34,581 bases of DNA from JAVKEN01 sp040221415 (GCA_040221415.1 JAVKEN010000016.1:1-34581), one strand, 5' to 3'. Shown: positions 7,653 through 16,580, numbered from the stretch's first letter. Notes: generated by a model from the sequence alone, not told the origin. Numbers and translations: made by a program.

Positions 7653-10000
7653 TAGAGTTTTTGTTTTTCTTCAACGAGTTCGTACACTTCAACTTTATCG
7701 CCTTCCTTAATATCGTCATAATTCTCAAAAGCAACACCACACTCATAGCCTTTTTGAACTTCCTTCACATCATCTTTGAATCTGCGCAAAGTCTTCAAAG
7801 CTCCTTCATGAATAACAACATCATCTCGAAGTAGGCGAACTTTTGCACCTTTTTTAACCATACCATCAGTAACATAGGATCCAGCGATCTTGCCAACTTT
7901 TGTGATATTAAATACCTGCCTGATTTCAACTGTACCAAGGTAATTCTCACGAATAATAGGTTTAAGCATACCAGACATAACAAGCTTCATATCATCAATT
8001 AAGTTATAGATGATCGAGTAATATCTAATGTCGACATTTTCTTTTTCAGCAAGAATTTTAGCTTGAGTATTAGCCCTCACATTAAATCCAATAATAATTG
8101 CACTTGAGGCCTGAGCCAAAGTCACATCAGACTCATTGATTCCGCCTACACCTTTATGAAGAACTTTAACTTCTAACTCTTCATTGTTAAATTTTTCTAG
8201 ACTACCTGAAATTGCCTCGATTGAACCTTGAACATCACCCTTGATGATCAAAGGTAAATCTCTCTTAGTTTCATTGCCGGTAGATTTTGCAAATAAATCC
8301 TCCAGAGAAGATTTTTTAACTTGAGCATTTTTCTCAGTTTTTAATTTACGTTCTCTATATTCACAAATTTCACGTGCTTGCTTTTCAGAATCAACAACAT
8401 CAAATTGATCACCTGCCATTGGCGACTCTTCAAGACCTATAATCTCAACTGGCAAAGAAGGTCCAGCCTCTTTAATCATTTGATTGCGATCATTTGTCAT
8501 ATTTCTAGCTTTACCGAAAGTATGACCAGCAATAACAATGTCACCTTGCTTTAAAGTACCATTCTGAATAAGAACAGTGGTAACAACTCCGCGCCCTTTA
8601 ACAATTTTTGATTCAACTACTGAACCTTTTGCTGACCTACTTGGATTTGCTTTCAGATCTAGCATCTCTGCTTGCAAAAGAATTGCATCAACAAGCTTAT
8701 CTAGATTCATTTTAGATTTTGCCGAAACAGGAACAGCCATTATTTCACCACCCATTGACTCAGTAACCAATTCATGTGAAAGTAACGCTGTCTCTACTTT
8801 ATTCGCATCAGCCTCAGGCTTATCCATTTTATTAATAGCAACAATAATTGGAACTCCAGCTGCTTTTGCGTGGTTTAATGCTTCGACTGTTTGTGGTTTA
8901 ATTCCATCATCAGCAGCAACAACAAGTACAACAATATCTGTAACTTTGGCACCACGAGATCTCATCTGAGTGAATGCTTCATGACCTGGAGTGTCAAGGA
9001 AAGTAACTAAATCTCCACTTGGCACTTTTACTTGATATGCGCCAATATGCTGGGTAATTCCACCCGCTTCTCCGCCAGCAACATCTGCTGATCTTAGCGA
9101 GTCAAGCAGCGTAGTTTTACCGTGGTCAACATGACCCATCACAGTAACAACTGGAGGTCTAGATTTAAGATCTTTATTGTCATCTTTTGTTATATCTAAA
9201 ACATTCTCGACATCAGCTTCTGTAATACGCTTAAGTTTATGACCCATCTCTGATATCACCAGTTCGGCTGTGTCAGCATCTACAGTTTGCTGAGCATTTA
9301 CAATCATTCCAAGTTTCATAAACTCTTTAATTACATCAGCGGCTCTTTCAGCCATTCTTGATGCTAACTCACCAACAGTAATAAATTCTGGCAAAGTTAC
9401 TTCACGAACAATTTTTTCACTAGGATCTTGATCTTCAGCGGCTTTTCTTGCTGCTTTTTCACGAGCACGCTTAATTGAAGCCAAGCTTCTACCACGCTCT
9501 TTCTCATCTTCAACGTCAATATTTTGAATCAAGACTTTCGATGAGGTTCTTCTGCCTCCCATCTCATACTTGCTTTTCTTAATTGGAGTTTTTAAACCAA
9601 GCTTTTTAGAAAACTTACCACCATCCTCTTCTTCTTTAGGAGCAACTTTTACTATCGGTTCAGCTTGCTTAAACTCTTTTTTAGGTTTTTCAGCAGTTTT
9701 TAATGTAGCAGCTTCAGCAGCAGCTACTTCCTCTGCTTTTTTTCTTTCTTCTTCTTTGCTTTTTAAAACAGCTTCCTTTTGCTCTTTAGCTTTCTGAATC
9801 AGCTCTATTTTTTTAGAAGCCTCATCTCCATGATGAGAAGTCGCACCAGCCGCTGCAGATCCTAAAGGAGTGTTGATTTTAAGCATCGGACGAACACGTT
9901 TACGCTTAACCTCAACCATAACTGACTTTCTAGCCGAGATAGAATCCCGTCCAGCAGATGGTTTTAACGTTAGTTTATTTTGTTCGTTCGAATCTGACAT
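7652..10000 (-). CDS. infB: Translation initiation factor IF-2
   Basis: 782 aa GTPase that places initiator tRNA on the 30S subunit. The N-terminus has the IF2-associated KLTLKP...RKSVMVEVKRKRV segment (about 8-36), then a charged Lys/Glu/Ala-rich linker to about 200. The G domain shows G1 GHVDHGKTT (289-297), G3 DTPGH (336-340), G4 NKMD (390-393) and a SAKSKMN G5. Domains II to IV follow, with the GDVQGS segment of the C-terminal part. The start is at 10000, 16 bases after nusA. Length is slightly short for the family because of the compact linker. Confidence 0.97.
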   Translation of the reverse strand: MSDSNEQNKLTLKPSAGRDSISARKSVMVEVKRKRVRPMLKINTPLGSAAAGATSHHGDEASKKIELIQKAKEQKEAVLKSKEEERKKAEEVAAAEAATLKTAEKPKKEFKQAEPIVKVAPKEEEDGGKFSKKLGLKTPIKKSKYEMGGRRTSSKVLIQNIDVEDEKERGRSLASIKRAREKAARKAAEDQDPSEKIVREVTLPEFITVGELASRMAERAADVIKEFMKLGMIVNAQQTVDADTAELVISEMGHKLKRITEADVENVLDITKDDNKDLKSRPPVVTVMGHVDHGKTTLLDSLRSADVAGGEAGGITQHIGAYQVKVPSGDLVTFLDTPGHEAFTQMRSRGAKVTDIVVLVVAADDGIKPQTVEALNHAKAAGVPIIVAINKMDKPEADANKVETALLSHELVTESMGGEIMAVPVSAKSKMNLDKLVDAILLQAEMLDLKANPSRSAKGSVVESKIVKGRGVVTTVLIQNGTLKQGDIVIAGHTFGKARNMTNDRNQMIKEAGPSLPVEIIGLEESPMAGDQFDVVDSEKQAREICEYRERKLKTEKNAQVKKSSLEDLFAKSTGNETKRDLPLIIKGDVQGSIEAISGSLEKFNNEELEVKVLHKGVGGINESDVTLAQASSAIIIGFNVRANTQAKILAEKENVDIRYYSIIYNLIDDMKLVMSGMLKPIIRENYLGTVEIRQVFNITKVGKIAGSYVTDGMVKKGAKVRLLRDDVVIHEGALKTLRRFKDDVKEVQKGYECGVAFENYDDIKEGDKVEVYELVEEKQKL

Positions 10001-10016
10001 AGTTCTTCTATTTTAA

Positions 10017-11543
10017 TTATTCGCTAGCTTCTTCTTCTGTTTCTTCAGTTTTGCTTACTTCTTTAGCATGGTTAATCAACTGAATTACTTGCTCTTTTGA
10101 TAACCCACTATCAGGTAAAATGCTATTAAATTCTTCTGGAGAAATCTCAGCTAAATCCTCAAAACTTTTGATACCTTCTTTTGCAAGAATAAGCATATAC
10201 TTAGGTAACAACCCTAGAGTATCGATAATTTCTTTATCAACACCAAGAGCTTTAATTTCTTTATTAACTTCAACATTTTCTTTTTCAGAAATTTTTTGAG
10301 CTCTAGAAATTAATTCTTCAGCTAGTTCTTCATCAATTCCCTCAATTCCACCTAGCTCATCAACGCTAACATAGGCTAAATCGTCAATATTAGAGAATCC
10401 TTCAACTGATAGTAATTGGGCAAGAACTTCTTCCACACCTAATTTTTCAACAAACAGATTTGTAGATGAATTGAACTCTTCAGCTCTTCTCTTTGATTCT
10501 TCTTCGTCAGTAAGAACGTCGATGCTCCATCCAGTTAATTGAGATGCAAGCCTTACATTCTGGCCTTTTCTGCCAATCGCAATGCTTAGTTGTTCTGCAG
10601 GCACAACAACTTCAATACGGTTTTTATCTTCATCAATAACAACCTTGCCAACATCAGCAGGAGATAAAGAATTAATTACAAATTTTGCAGTATCTTCTGT
10701 CCATTGGATAATATCAATTTTTTCACCACGTAATTCGTTAATCACACCTTGCACTCTTGAGCCTCTAACACCTACACAAGATCCAACTGGGTCGATTGAA
10801 CTATCAGAAGTATACACAGCAATTTTTGATTTCAGTCCTGGGTCACGTGCGATTGCTTTAATTTGAATCACCCCATCATAAATCTCTGGAACTTCCTGAG
10901 CAAATAATTTAGCCAAGAATTCATTAGACACTCTAGATAGCATAACTTGGTAGCCTTTATTATCTCTCTTAACTTCTTCGATATAAGCTCTGATTCTATC
11001 ATTAGGCTTGAATGTTTCGCCACGAATTGTGCTATCTCTTCTCATCATTCCTTCGCCACGGCCTAAATCAACAACCACACTACCAAACTCTACTCGTTTA
11101 ACGGTTCCATTGATGATTTCACCAGCTTTATCTTTGAATTCTTCATATTGTTTTTCACGCTCAGCTTCACGCACCTTTTGCATGATAACTTGCTTAGCTG
11201 ATTGTGCGGCAACACGTGCAATATCAATTGGAGGAAGAGGATCTTCGACTTTATCACCAACTTTTGCTTCAGGATTTCTAAGCTTAGCTTCTTCAAGAGA
11301 AATTTGCGTGTGATTATCCTCAATATCTTCAGCCACTTCTCTGATTCTGAAAATAGATGTTGCGCCTGATGTTGGATTGATTGTGACTTTAATTTCGTTT
11401 TCAATACCGTATTTCTTTCTACTAGCTACTGCGATTGCACTTTCTAACGCTTCAATAACTAGCTGCCTAGCGATATTTTTTTCTCTTGCTACAGCGTCAG
11501 CAATCTGAATAATTTCACTACTAAATTCACCTGGTTTAATCAT
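10017..11543 (-). CDS. nusA: Transcription termination/antitermination factor NusA
   Basis: 508 aa RNA-polymerase-binding factor controlling pausing, termination and antitermination. An N-terminal polymerase-binding domain (about 1-135) with ARQLVIEALESAI is followed by an S1 domain (about 140-205). Two KH domains follow, one with VGVRGSRVQGVINEL and one with IGRKGQNVRLASQL. The C-terminus has two acidic helix-hairpin repeats and ends very acidic. It overlaps rimP by 4 bases (ATGA). The operon leader hairpin at 12058-12082 is a plausible target for NusA autoregulation. Confidence 0.97.
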   Translation of the reverse strand: MIKPGEFSSEIIQIADAVAREKNIARQLVIEALESAIAVASRKKYGIENEIKVTINPTSGATSIFRIREVAEDIEDNHTQISLEEAKLRNPEAKVGDKVEDPLPPIDIARVAAQSAKQVIMQKVREAEREKQYEEFKDKAGEIINGTVKRVEFGSVVVDLGRGEGMMRRDSTIRGETFKPNDRIRAYIEEVKRDNKGYQVMLSRVSNEFLAKLFAQEVPEIYDGVIQIKAIARDPGLKSKIAVYTSDSSIDPVGSCVGVRGSRVQGVINELRGEKIDIIQWTEDTAKFVINSLSPADVGKVVIDEDKNRIEVVVPAEQLSIAIGRKGQNVRLASQLTGWSIDVLTDEEESKRRAEEFNSSTNLFVEKLGVEEVLAQLLSVEGFSNIDDLAYVSVDELGGIEGIDEELAEELISRAQKISEKENVEVNKEIKALGVDKEIIDTLGLLPKYMLILAKEGIKSFEDLAEISPEEFNSILPDSGLSKEQVIQLINHAKEVSKTEETEEEASE

Positions 11544-12043
11544 CTTTTTCTCTTTTTTGGTTTAGTTTGTTTATTAAATAAAAATCTTTCCTTATCAAGA
11601 TTTGCAGAAAGCAAATTTATAAATTCTATTTCTAATTGCTCGCCACCATCTTCTGATTCAAGGTAAATATTGTCATCTTTAAGATCTATCAATTTACCTC
11701 TGAATTTTGTTGTATCTCCAACTTTATGTTTAGTTTTAACTTTAACTTTTTCGCCTTTAAATTTTTCAAAATCCTCAGGCTTCACAAGCGGCCTATCAAT
11801 TCCTGTAGAGCTTACCTCAAGGTTATATTCCCCTTCCACGGGTTCTTCAACATAAAATAAAGTTGAAAGCATATTGCTGATTTTCTTACAATCATCAATT
11901 GTAACTGGCTTTCCACCTTGCCTTTCAACCATTATTTGTAAATTCTTACGAGCTAATCCACCATCATATCTGATGCGCACTATTTCATAACCATCGTCAG
12001 CTAATGGTCCTTTAATAATATTTTCGATACGCTCGTTAATCAT
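11540..12043 (-). CDS. rimP: Ribosome maturation factor RimP
   Basis: 167 aa factor for 30S assembly. The N-terminal domain has DDGYEIVRIRYDGGLARKNLQIMVER, then the conserved VEGEYNLEVSSTGIDRPL junction and a C-terminal SH3-like barrel with KVKTKHKVGDTTKFRGKL. It is the first gene of the operon. The start is only 15 bases beyond the U run of a terminator-like hairpin; GAAAGAAAAA is the only weak ribosome site. The end overlaps nusA. Confidence 0.95.
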   Translation of the reverse strand: MINERIENIIKGPLADDGYEIVRIRYDGGLARKNLQIMVERQGGKPVTIDDCKKISNMLSTLFYVEEPVEGEYNLEVSSTGIDRPLVKPEDFEKFKGEKVKVKTKHKVGDTTKFRGKLIDLKDDNIYLESEDGGEQLEIEFINLLSANLDKERFLFNKQTKPKKRKR

Positions 12044-12057
12044 TTTTTCTTTCAGCT

Positions 12058-12082
12058 ATTAAAAAAGCGGGTCGAACCCGCT
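12058..12082 (-). terminator. Terminator-like hairpin in rimP leader (possible attenuator)
   Basis: AGCGGGT (12066-12072) pairs with ACCCGCT (12076-12082) around a 3-base loop, and the minus-strand RNA continues into six U. It has the full form of an intrinsic terminator but sits between the likely operon promoter (12108-12136) and rimP. Only 15 bases separate its U run from the rimP ATG, so no promoter fits after it. Leader terminators before rimP-nusA are known in enterobacteria. Confidence 0.7.
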
Positions 12083-12107
12083 ACATCAAAATCCAATTTG
12101 TTCTGAG

Positions 12108-12136
12108 TTTATATATCAATCCAAAAACAATTTCAA
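12108..12136 (-). promoter_or_regulatory. Promoter of rimP-nusA-infB operon
   Basis: On the minus strand TTGAAA (plus 12131-12136) is followed after exactly 17 bases by TATAAA (plus 12108-12113). This predicts a start near 12101 and a leader of about 58 bases containing the hairpin at 12058-12082. Confidence 0.7.
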
Positions 12137-12153
12137 CTCTTTTTCACCAAAAG

Positions 12154-12189
12154 AATAACAGAGAGAGCCCTTAAACTCTCTCTGTTATT
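12154..12189 (-). terminator. Long hairpin after the solenoid gene
   Basis: A perfect 14-bp stem (12154-12167 with 12176-12189, AATAACAGAGAGAG arm) with an 8-base loop lies just past the stop of the upstream minus-strand gene. A U-rich stretch (TCTTTTGG) follows on that strand. It probably ends that transcript before the rimP promoter. Confidence 0.75.
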
Positions 12190-12210
12190 AATATGAAAAC
12201 AGTTTACAAG

Positions 12211-13914
12211 CTAGCCGCGCCCTTTACCGCCTCTTTTAGCAGCACCAGCAGCTCCTCTTTTAACTGAGGATGAAGCATCACGAGCAACGCCAGCTAATCT
12301 AGCGCCTTTAGTTGCTTTCTTTGCTTCCTCAAGGACTCCTTTAGAAACTACAGGAGCTTTCTTTGCTTCCTTAGTGGACTCTCTAGCAACCTCGGGAGAA
12401 GACACATATGATCCCAGCCAATTGTACCAATCTTGCTTTCTAGTTAAAACCTCCTTCAAATCACGGTCTTTTGTGCTAGCCAACAAGTCACTAATTAACT
12501 CTTGAGGCAATTCTTCTGTTTTCATAGATTCAATTGCATCTAATCCCATCTTGCTAAATGACTTACTATCGCTGGTTACAAAAAATTCAATTAGATTCTT
12601 AGCAACCTCATTTTGTCCTTCTCTAATAGCACTTTGAAGCACTTGAGCTAGATCAGCCCCGGTTAAACCTTTTTCTTCTGAAGTAAACAAATCTCTAGCA
12701 AAGTCAAACTTGCCAGCCGCAACAGCTGCTTTAGCAACTTGCACTATATCTTCTTTTGCAAACTCCCATTTTTCCGAATCAAGAATTTCTCTAGCAAAGT
12801 CAAATGCGCCTTGCTCCACTGCGACTTGCATAATTTGTACTAAATTCCTAGCTTCAAACTCCTCCTCTATAAATTTTGTATCAGACCAGTACCCCACACC
12901 TTCTTTGTGAAAATGTTCAACCTTTTCAACTCTAGAGTTAAGTATATCTCTTGCAAGATCTACATCTCCAGCTTTTACAGCTGCAACTACTCCTCTCATA
13001 CGGTTAAACCTCATCCCCCAATCTTTCTCTTCATAAGTTGCAGTGTGTACTTCTCTTGCAAACTCTGTTTCACCCTTATTAAGAAGCTCTATAATCAAAT
13101 CCTCAGACCCAGATAATATTCTTATTGGTTCGTCACGCATCATATAACCAGTACCCATCCTTAAAGCCTCTTCCCTAGCATCTTTATCGGTATCTACTTT
13201 ATTAAACATCTCACGTGCAAACTCAATATCTCCAGATCTAACAGCTGCTAATATTAGTGCAGCCTTTCTTTCTCCACTACGTTTGATATCTGTCTTAATA
13301 CTTTCAATGTAGTTTTCTACAAACTCCCTTTCACCAGCGCGTGCAGCCACTAAAAGAACTTTCAACCTCTCTTTTCCGTCAATCGCTTTATGTGCATATG
13401 TATTGCCGGCATCTGGACCTATTTCTGCATCCATCATTTCTCTTGCAAAATCCATTTCTCCAGCGTTGATTGCAGCTTCCAATATTGCGCCTCTATACCT
13501 ATAACTTTCAACGCCATTATCTTTATACTCACGCAGCATTATTTTCTTAGCAAATTCAAACTCTCCTCTCTCAACTGCTTTGATAGCGATATCTCTTAGT
13601 TCTTCGTCATATCCTACTTTTGCAGATTTCGCATACATGTCTGCAAATCTTTCAACCCTATCACCAAGGCCTTCTGCTTTTATTTTTTCAACAACATCGG
13701 CAGCAACTTCTTCAAGTACCTGATATCTATCAAGATCAATCAAAACCCCTGATTCTTCTACGCTTAGACCGGCATCATAAACAGCAGTGTTGAACATATC
13801 TTGCACTCGAGCCATAGCTCTTTCATCCTCAGGGGAAAATGTCTCTCGCCTAGCCGCGCCAAATACAGCGTTAGTTGCTAACAACATAAGCCCCATTGCA
13901 TTTAATATCTTCAT
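12211..13914 (-). CDS. Exported alpha-solenoid repeat protein
   Basis: 567 aa, family not recognised. An N-terminal signal peptide (about 1-19, cleavage near FGA-AR) implies export. Residues 108-445 hold at least nine repeats of about 33-45 residues with the core [VA]xxGExxFAREx[LM] (for example GEFEFAKKIM, GDIEFAREMF, GAFDFAREIL, GKFDFARDLF), predicted as helix pairs like TPR or PPR solenoids. The last 75 residues are Lys/Arg/Ala/Gly-rich and end RGGKGRG. GAGAG precedes the ATG. A protein-binding scaffold in the periplasm or outside the cell is likely. The basic tail could be a secretion or nucleic-acid-binding signal, but a Sec signal argues against direct type IV export. It has its own promoter and terminator. 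Confidence 0.8.
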   Translation of the reverse strand: MKILNAMGLMLLATNAVFGAARRETFSPEDERAMARVQDMFNTAVYDAGLSVEESGVLIDLDRYQVLEEVAADVVEKIKAEGLGDRVERFADMYAKSAKVGYDEELRDIAIKAVERGEFEFAKKIMLREYKDNGVESYRYRGAILEAAINAGEMDFAREMMDAEIGPDAGNTYAHKAIDGKERLKVLLVAARAGEREFVENYIESIKTDIKRSGERKAALILAAVRSGDIEFAREMFNKVDTDKDAREEALRMGTGYMMRDEPIRILSGSEDLIIELLNKGETEFAREVHTATYEEKDWGMRFNRMRGVVAAVKAGDVDLARDILNSRVEKVEHFHKEGVGYWSDTKFIEEEFEARNLVQIMQVAVEQGAFDFAREILDSEKWEFAKEDIVQVAKAAVAAGKFDFARDLFTSEEKGLTGADLAQVLQSAIREGQNEVAKNLIEFFVTSDSKSFSKMGLDAIESMKTEELPQELISDLLASTKDRDLKEVLTRKQDWYNWLGSYVSSPEVARESTKEAKKAPVVSKGVLEEAKKATKGARLAGVARDASSSVKRGAAGAAKRGGKGRG

Positions 13915-13946
13915 AAGAATCTCTCAGTTTTTTAGTTTATGTTATA

Positions 13947-13980
13947 AGTATACCCCCCCTTTTATTAACAAATGGTTAAC
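13947..13980 (-). promoter_or_regulatory. Promoter with C7 tract and CtrA-like box
   Basis: On the minus strand TTGTTA (plus 13966-13971) and TATACT (plus 13947-13952) are separated by only 13 bases that contain a run of seven G (plus C 13953-13959). The -35 region is covered by TTAACAAATGGTTAAC (13965-13980), a TTAA-N7-TTAA CtrA-type site shared in form with 640 and 32365. The same site lies upstream of the divergent GT2 gene. Confidence 0.5.
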
Positions 13981-14058
13981 AAAACCAACATCAAACCAAT
14001 TGGACAATTCTATTCCCTTATGCTAAAGCTTTCCTCTACAACTAAAGAGGTTGGGGAA

Positions 14059-14994
14059 ATGAGTTTTGATGTATCTATTATAGCAACGGTTTATAACAAG
14101 GCAGAGTACTTGCCAGCTACAATTCAATCTTTGCTAAATCAGCTTGAGAACAACGATCTTAAGATTGAAATCATCTTAGTTGATGATAATTCAACTGATG
14201 ACTCAGTAAAAATTATTCAAGAAAACATCAAAGATAATAAAGATGTATCCCTAATTACAAATAAAGAAAACAAAGGCCCGAGCATACGTGTAAATCAAAC
14301 TGCCGAAAAAGCCAAAGGTAAATATCTTCACTTCATTGATGGTGACGACATAATGCCTAAGAACTGCACCAATGCATTATTCAAGATAATGGAGAAAACA
14401 ACGGCAGATTTCCTTTACGGTGAATATGAAAAAACCAAAACTACTGGCGATAAATTACTCGACAAAAAAATCAAAGACGGCAAGATGACATATACAGCAT
14501 CAAATTCGCCATTACATATCATTCAAACTGGTGGGTTTGCCAGAATGAACCTAATGACAACAAAAGATTGTTTTGAAAAAGCTGGAGGTTGCGACTCTCT
14601 GGTTTTCATTCAAGATGAATCATTACCAATTCGCCTGGCTGCACACGCAAAGAAAGCAATCAAACTAAAGGAAATTATTGCTTACGTCCCAAAAACAAAA
14701 GACGATAATTTGTCCAATAACAAGCCCCAGCAGAATCATGATCGCTTTTTCTCTTATTATAATTTCTGGCATCAAAGCCCAAAAGAAGCAAAAGCAATCG
14801 AAAATTATGTTTACCGCAAAATGGTTGGCTCATATTGGAAATATCTGCGTGATCACAGCATGTATAACGCACTTTCAACTAAAGCCTTCTGGTGGTATCT
14901 AAACAGTAAAGCTCCTACCGCCAAATTTAATAAGTTGATAGTCGACCAGATTCATCACTTCTTCAAAAACGTTGAAGATGTCAGACGTATTTAG
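14059..14994 (+). CDS. Glycosyltransferase family 2 (GT-A fold)
   Basis: 311 aa. The N-terminus has the GT2 core: VSIIATVYNKAEYLPATIQSL (as a strand plus helix, residues 5-25), ILVDDNSTDDS (39-49) for nucleotide-sugar binding, and the metal-binding acidic motif DGDD at 94-97. The C-terminal half (QDESLPIRLAAHAKK) resembles the acceptor part of single-domain enzymes. It transfers a sugar from a nucleotide donor, probably in the cytoplasm; acceptor unknown. I chose ATG 14059 because a purine-rich GGGGA precedes it and the family core starts there; an in-frame ATG at 13972 would add 29 unlikely residues and cross the CtrA-like box. Its stop directly abuts the stop of the converging gene. Confidence 0.88.
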   Translation: MSFDVSIIATVYNKAEYLPATIQSLLNQLENNDLKIEIILVDDNSTDDSVKIIQENIKDNKDVSLITNKENKGPSIRVNQTAEKAKGKYLHFIDGDDIMPKNCTNALFKIMEKTTADFLYGEYEKTKTTGDKLLDKKIKDGKMTYTASNSPLHIIQTGGFARMNLMTTKDCFEKAGGCDSLVFIQDESLPIRLAAHAKKAIKLKEIIAYVPKTKDDNLSNNKPQQNHDRFFSYYNFWHQSPKEAKAIENYVYRKMVGSYWKYLRDHSMYNALSTKAFWWYLNSKAPTAKFNKLIVDQIHHFFKNVEDVRRI

Positions 14995-16488
14995 CTAAGC
15001 AAAGCCAACATTTGTTTGGTTTACAAACACATCGCCAGACAAAGTTTGACTACCAGATTCCAAAGATGCAACGACAGGCAAGCTACTAATATTCTTGGAA
15101 TTAAATTCCATAGTATTAACAGCTGCACATTCAGCAACAATTTCAGTGTCAAATTCTGGGTTAAACTCAACTGAATATTCGCCCATATTTTCCGGCAAGA
15201 TTATTTTGCCAATTTTAGTTCCATGCGCAAGCAAGAAATGATCCCTGCCAACTTCACTCACGTGGCCAATGCCTTCATTTAAATCCAACTTGATGTTCTG
15301 CCCTTCAGCACCAGATAAATCAAGAATAGCTGGCTTGCAATCCCATATTGTAAAAATCGCTAAGTTTGGAATATTATAATTATATAAAGGAGTAACTTTT
15401 CCCTGACCGTTCATAGAAAAAATCGTTACCTCTTCATTACATCTTGGCGTGTATAAATGCTGTAATGCTAGAATATCAGTTGGCATCGGCGAAATAGGAT
15501 CAAACATTCCTGACCCTCTTGCTTGAGACAAGACTGTGCCATGATGAGATAAAGAATGATTTGAATGTCCTGTCCACTTTCTAAATTCAGTTGTTCTATC
15601 ATCAAACATCACACTATCTTCAGGGTGATCAAGAAAAGCATGGCCTACTCCATGATGCACTTCAGAAATGAAATGTGCACTGCCAATCATCTGCTCAAAA
15701 GTTTGCTCCTCATATGTTTGAATACTCAAGTCAGTACTAATAGTTTGACCATTATTCCACACTGGTGCATCAACAGGTCCTCCCCCTAAATCAATTGTGA
15801 TTTGAGGGTTTTCTTGTGATCTAGCAAAATTTATATTTGCATATCTACTCCACAAACCAACGGACTCTTCAACAAAACTTTCAAATAAAAAACTTTCTTT
15901 AACTCCTTCTTTATCATTAAACAGAATATTCTCTAAAGCATGCTTATTGTTCTGCAACTCACCAAATGTACAATTGCCAAATAAGTTTAAACTGTTATCT
16001 GTAAAAAATTTTGGGGAAACATCATCCTCCGAATCAAGCATCTCTTGATACCTAGGTAGTGCATAGTTTCTGATTTGAGGAATACTATCTATTGCTTCTT
16101 TACAAAACTTAGAGTTTTTTGGCTGCAATTCATCCCACTTCTTCTTAAATAAACCTAATTCCCAATCTTCAGAGTTTTGATAATAACCTTGTTTGTTTTG
16201 TGGTATGTAATTCTCTGATAATGAATATTGTATTATATTTTGATTTTCTCCACTCACTTCTCCAAAAACATAGTCTGAGAGCAAACTAAGCGCATAAGCG
16301 AAATTACTTAAATGAGAATTTGAAAATTTTTCACTAATGTGATCAAATCTATAAGTAAGCGTCACCGGTTGCCCTGTGGCATTATTCCAATTATCCCACC
16401 TAAGGATCATGTCAACTTCTTGGTTACCGCTTGTAAATCTATGCGGAGTAAATTCTGGTCTTAAAAAATCTGTGATATTATATGACAT
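14995..16488 (-). CDS. Serralysin-like M10 protein with degenerate zinc site
   Basis: 497 aa. The region 255-350 resembles the M10 serralysin catalytic domain: HGVGHAFLDHP at 279-289 replaces the usual HEIGHALGLSHP, and PMPTDILALQHLYTP (334-348) matches the conserved helix after the Met turn. The C-terminal part (about 375-450; IFTIWD, LDLSGA, IKLDLNEG) resembles the Peptidase_M10 C-terminal domain, but GGxGxDxLx repeats are missing. The catalytic Glu is Gly280 and the third His is shifted by one residue, so normal protease activity is doubtful. I chose ATG 16488 because AAAGGGG lies about 6 bases upstream. No Sec signal is seen; serralysins use type I secretion. It could be a secreted binding protein. 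Confidence 0.7.
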   Translation of the reverse strand: MSYNITDFLRPEFTPHRFTSGNQEVDMILRWDNWNNATGQPVTLTYRFDHISEKFSNSHLSNFAYALSLLSDYVFGEVSGENQNIIQYSLSENYIPQNKQGYYQNSEDWELGLFKKKWDELQPKNSKFCKEAIDSIPQIRNYALPRYQEMLDSEDDVSPKFFTDNSLNLFGNCTFGELQNNKHALENILFNDKEGVKESFLFESFVEESVGLWSRYANINFARSQENPQITIDLGGGPVDAPVWNNGQTISTDLSIQTYEEQTFEQMIGSAHFISEVHHGVGHAFLDHPEDSVMFDDRTTEFRKWTGHSNHSLSHHGTVLSQARGSGMFDPISPMPTDILALQHLYTPRCNEEVTIFSMNGQGKVTPLYNYNIPNLAIFTIWDCKPAILDLSGAEGQNIKLDLNEGIGHVSEVGRDHFLLAHGTKIGKIILPENMGEYSVEFNPEFDTEIVAECAAVNTMEFNSKNISSLPVVASLESGSQTLSGDVFVNQTNVGFA

Positions 16489-16538
16489 TGTGTGCCCCTT
16501 TAAAACAAAGTTAATATACATACACCTTTTTGTAATTT

Positions 16539-16566
16539 TTGCAATTTTTATAATAGCTTATATAAT
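16539..16566 (+). promoter_or_regulatory. Promoter of first membrane-peptide gene
   Basis: TTGCAA (16539-16544) and a perfect TATAAT (16561-16566) are 16 bases apart, predicting a start near 16573, just before the GAATGATGT leader motif. TTGCAA is palindromic and also lies 16 bases from TATGTA on the minus strand, so it may serve the divergent serralysin-like gene too. Confidence 0.55.
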
Positions 16567-16580
16567 TACAATTGAAGGAT

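Noticed and set aside
12058..12090. Possible tRNA, because the minus strand reads GGGTTCGACCC like a T-arm
   Set aside because: The loop and stem do not fit the 5-bp/7-base T-arm, and no acceptor, D-arm or anticodon arm is found upstream. It is better explained as a terminator-type hairpin.
13972..14058. N-terminal extension of the GT2 protein
   Set aside because: It would cross the CtrA-like box and has no ribosome site; the GT2 core begins right after ATG 14059.
14995..16488. Active serralysin metalloprotease
   Set aside because: The catalytic Glu and correct third His spacing are missing, so I report only serralysin-like.
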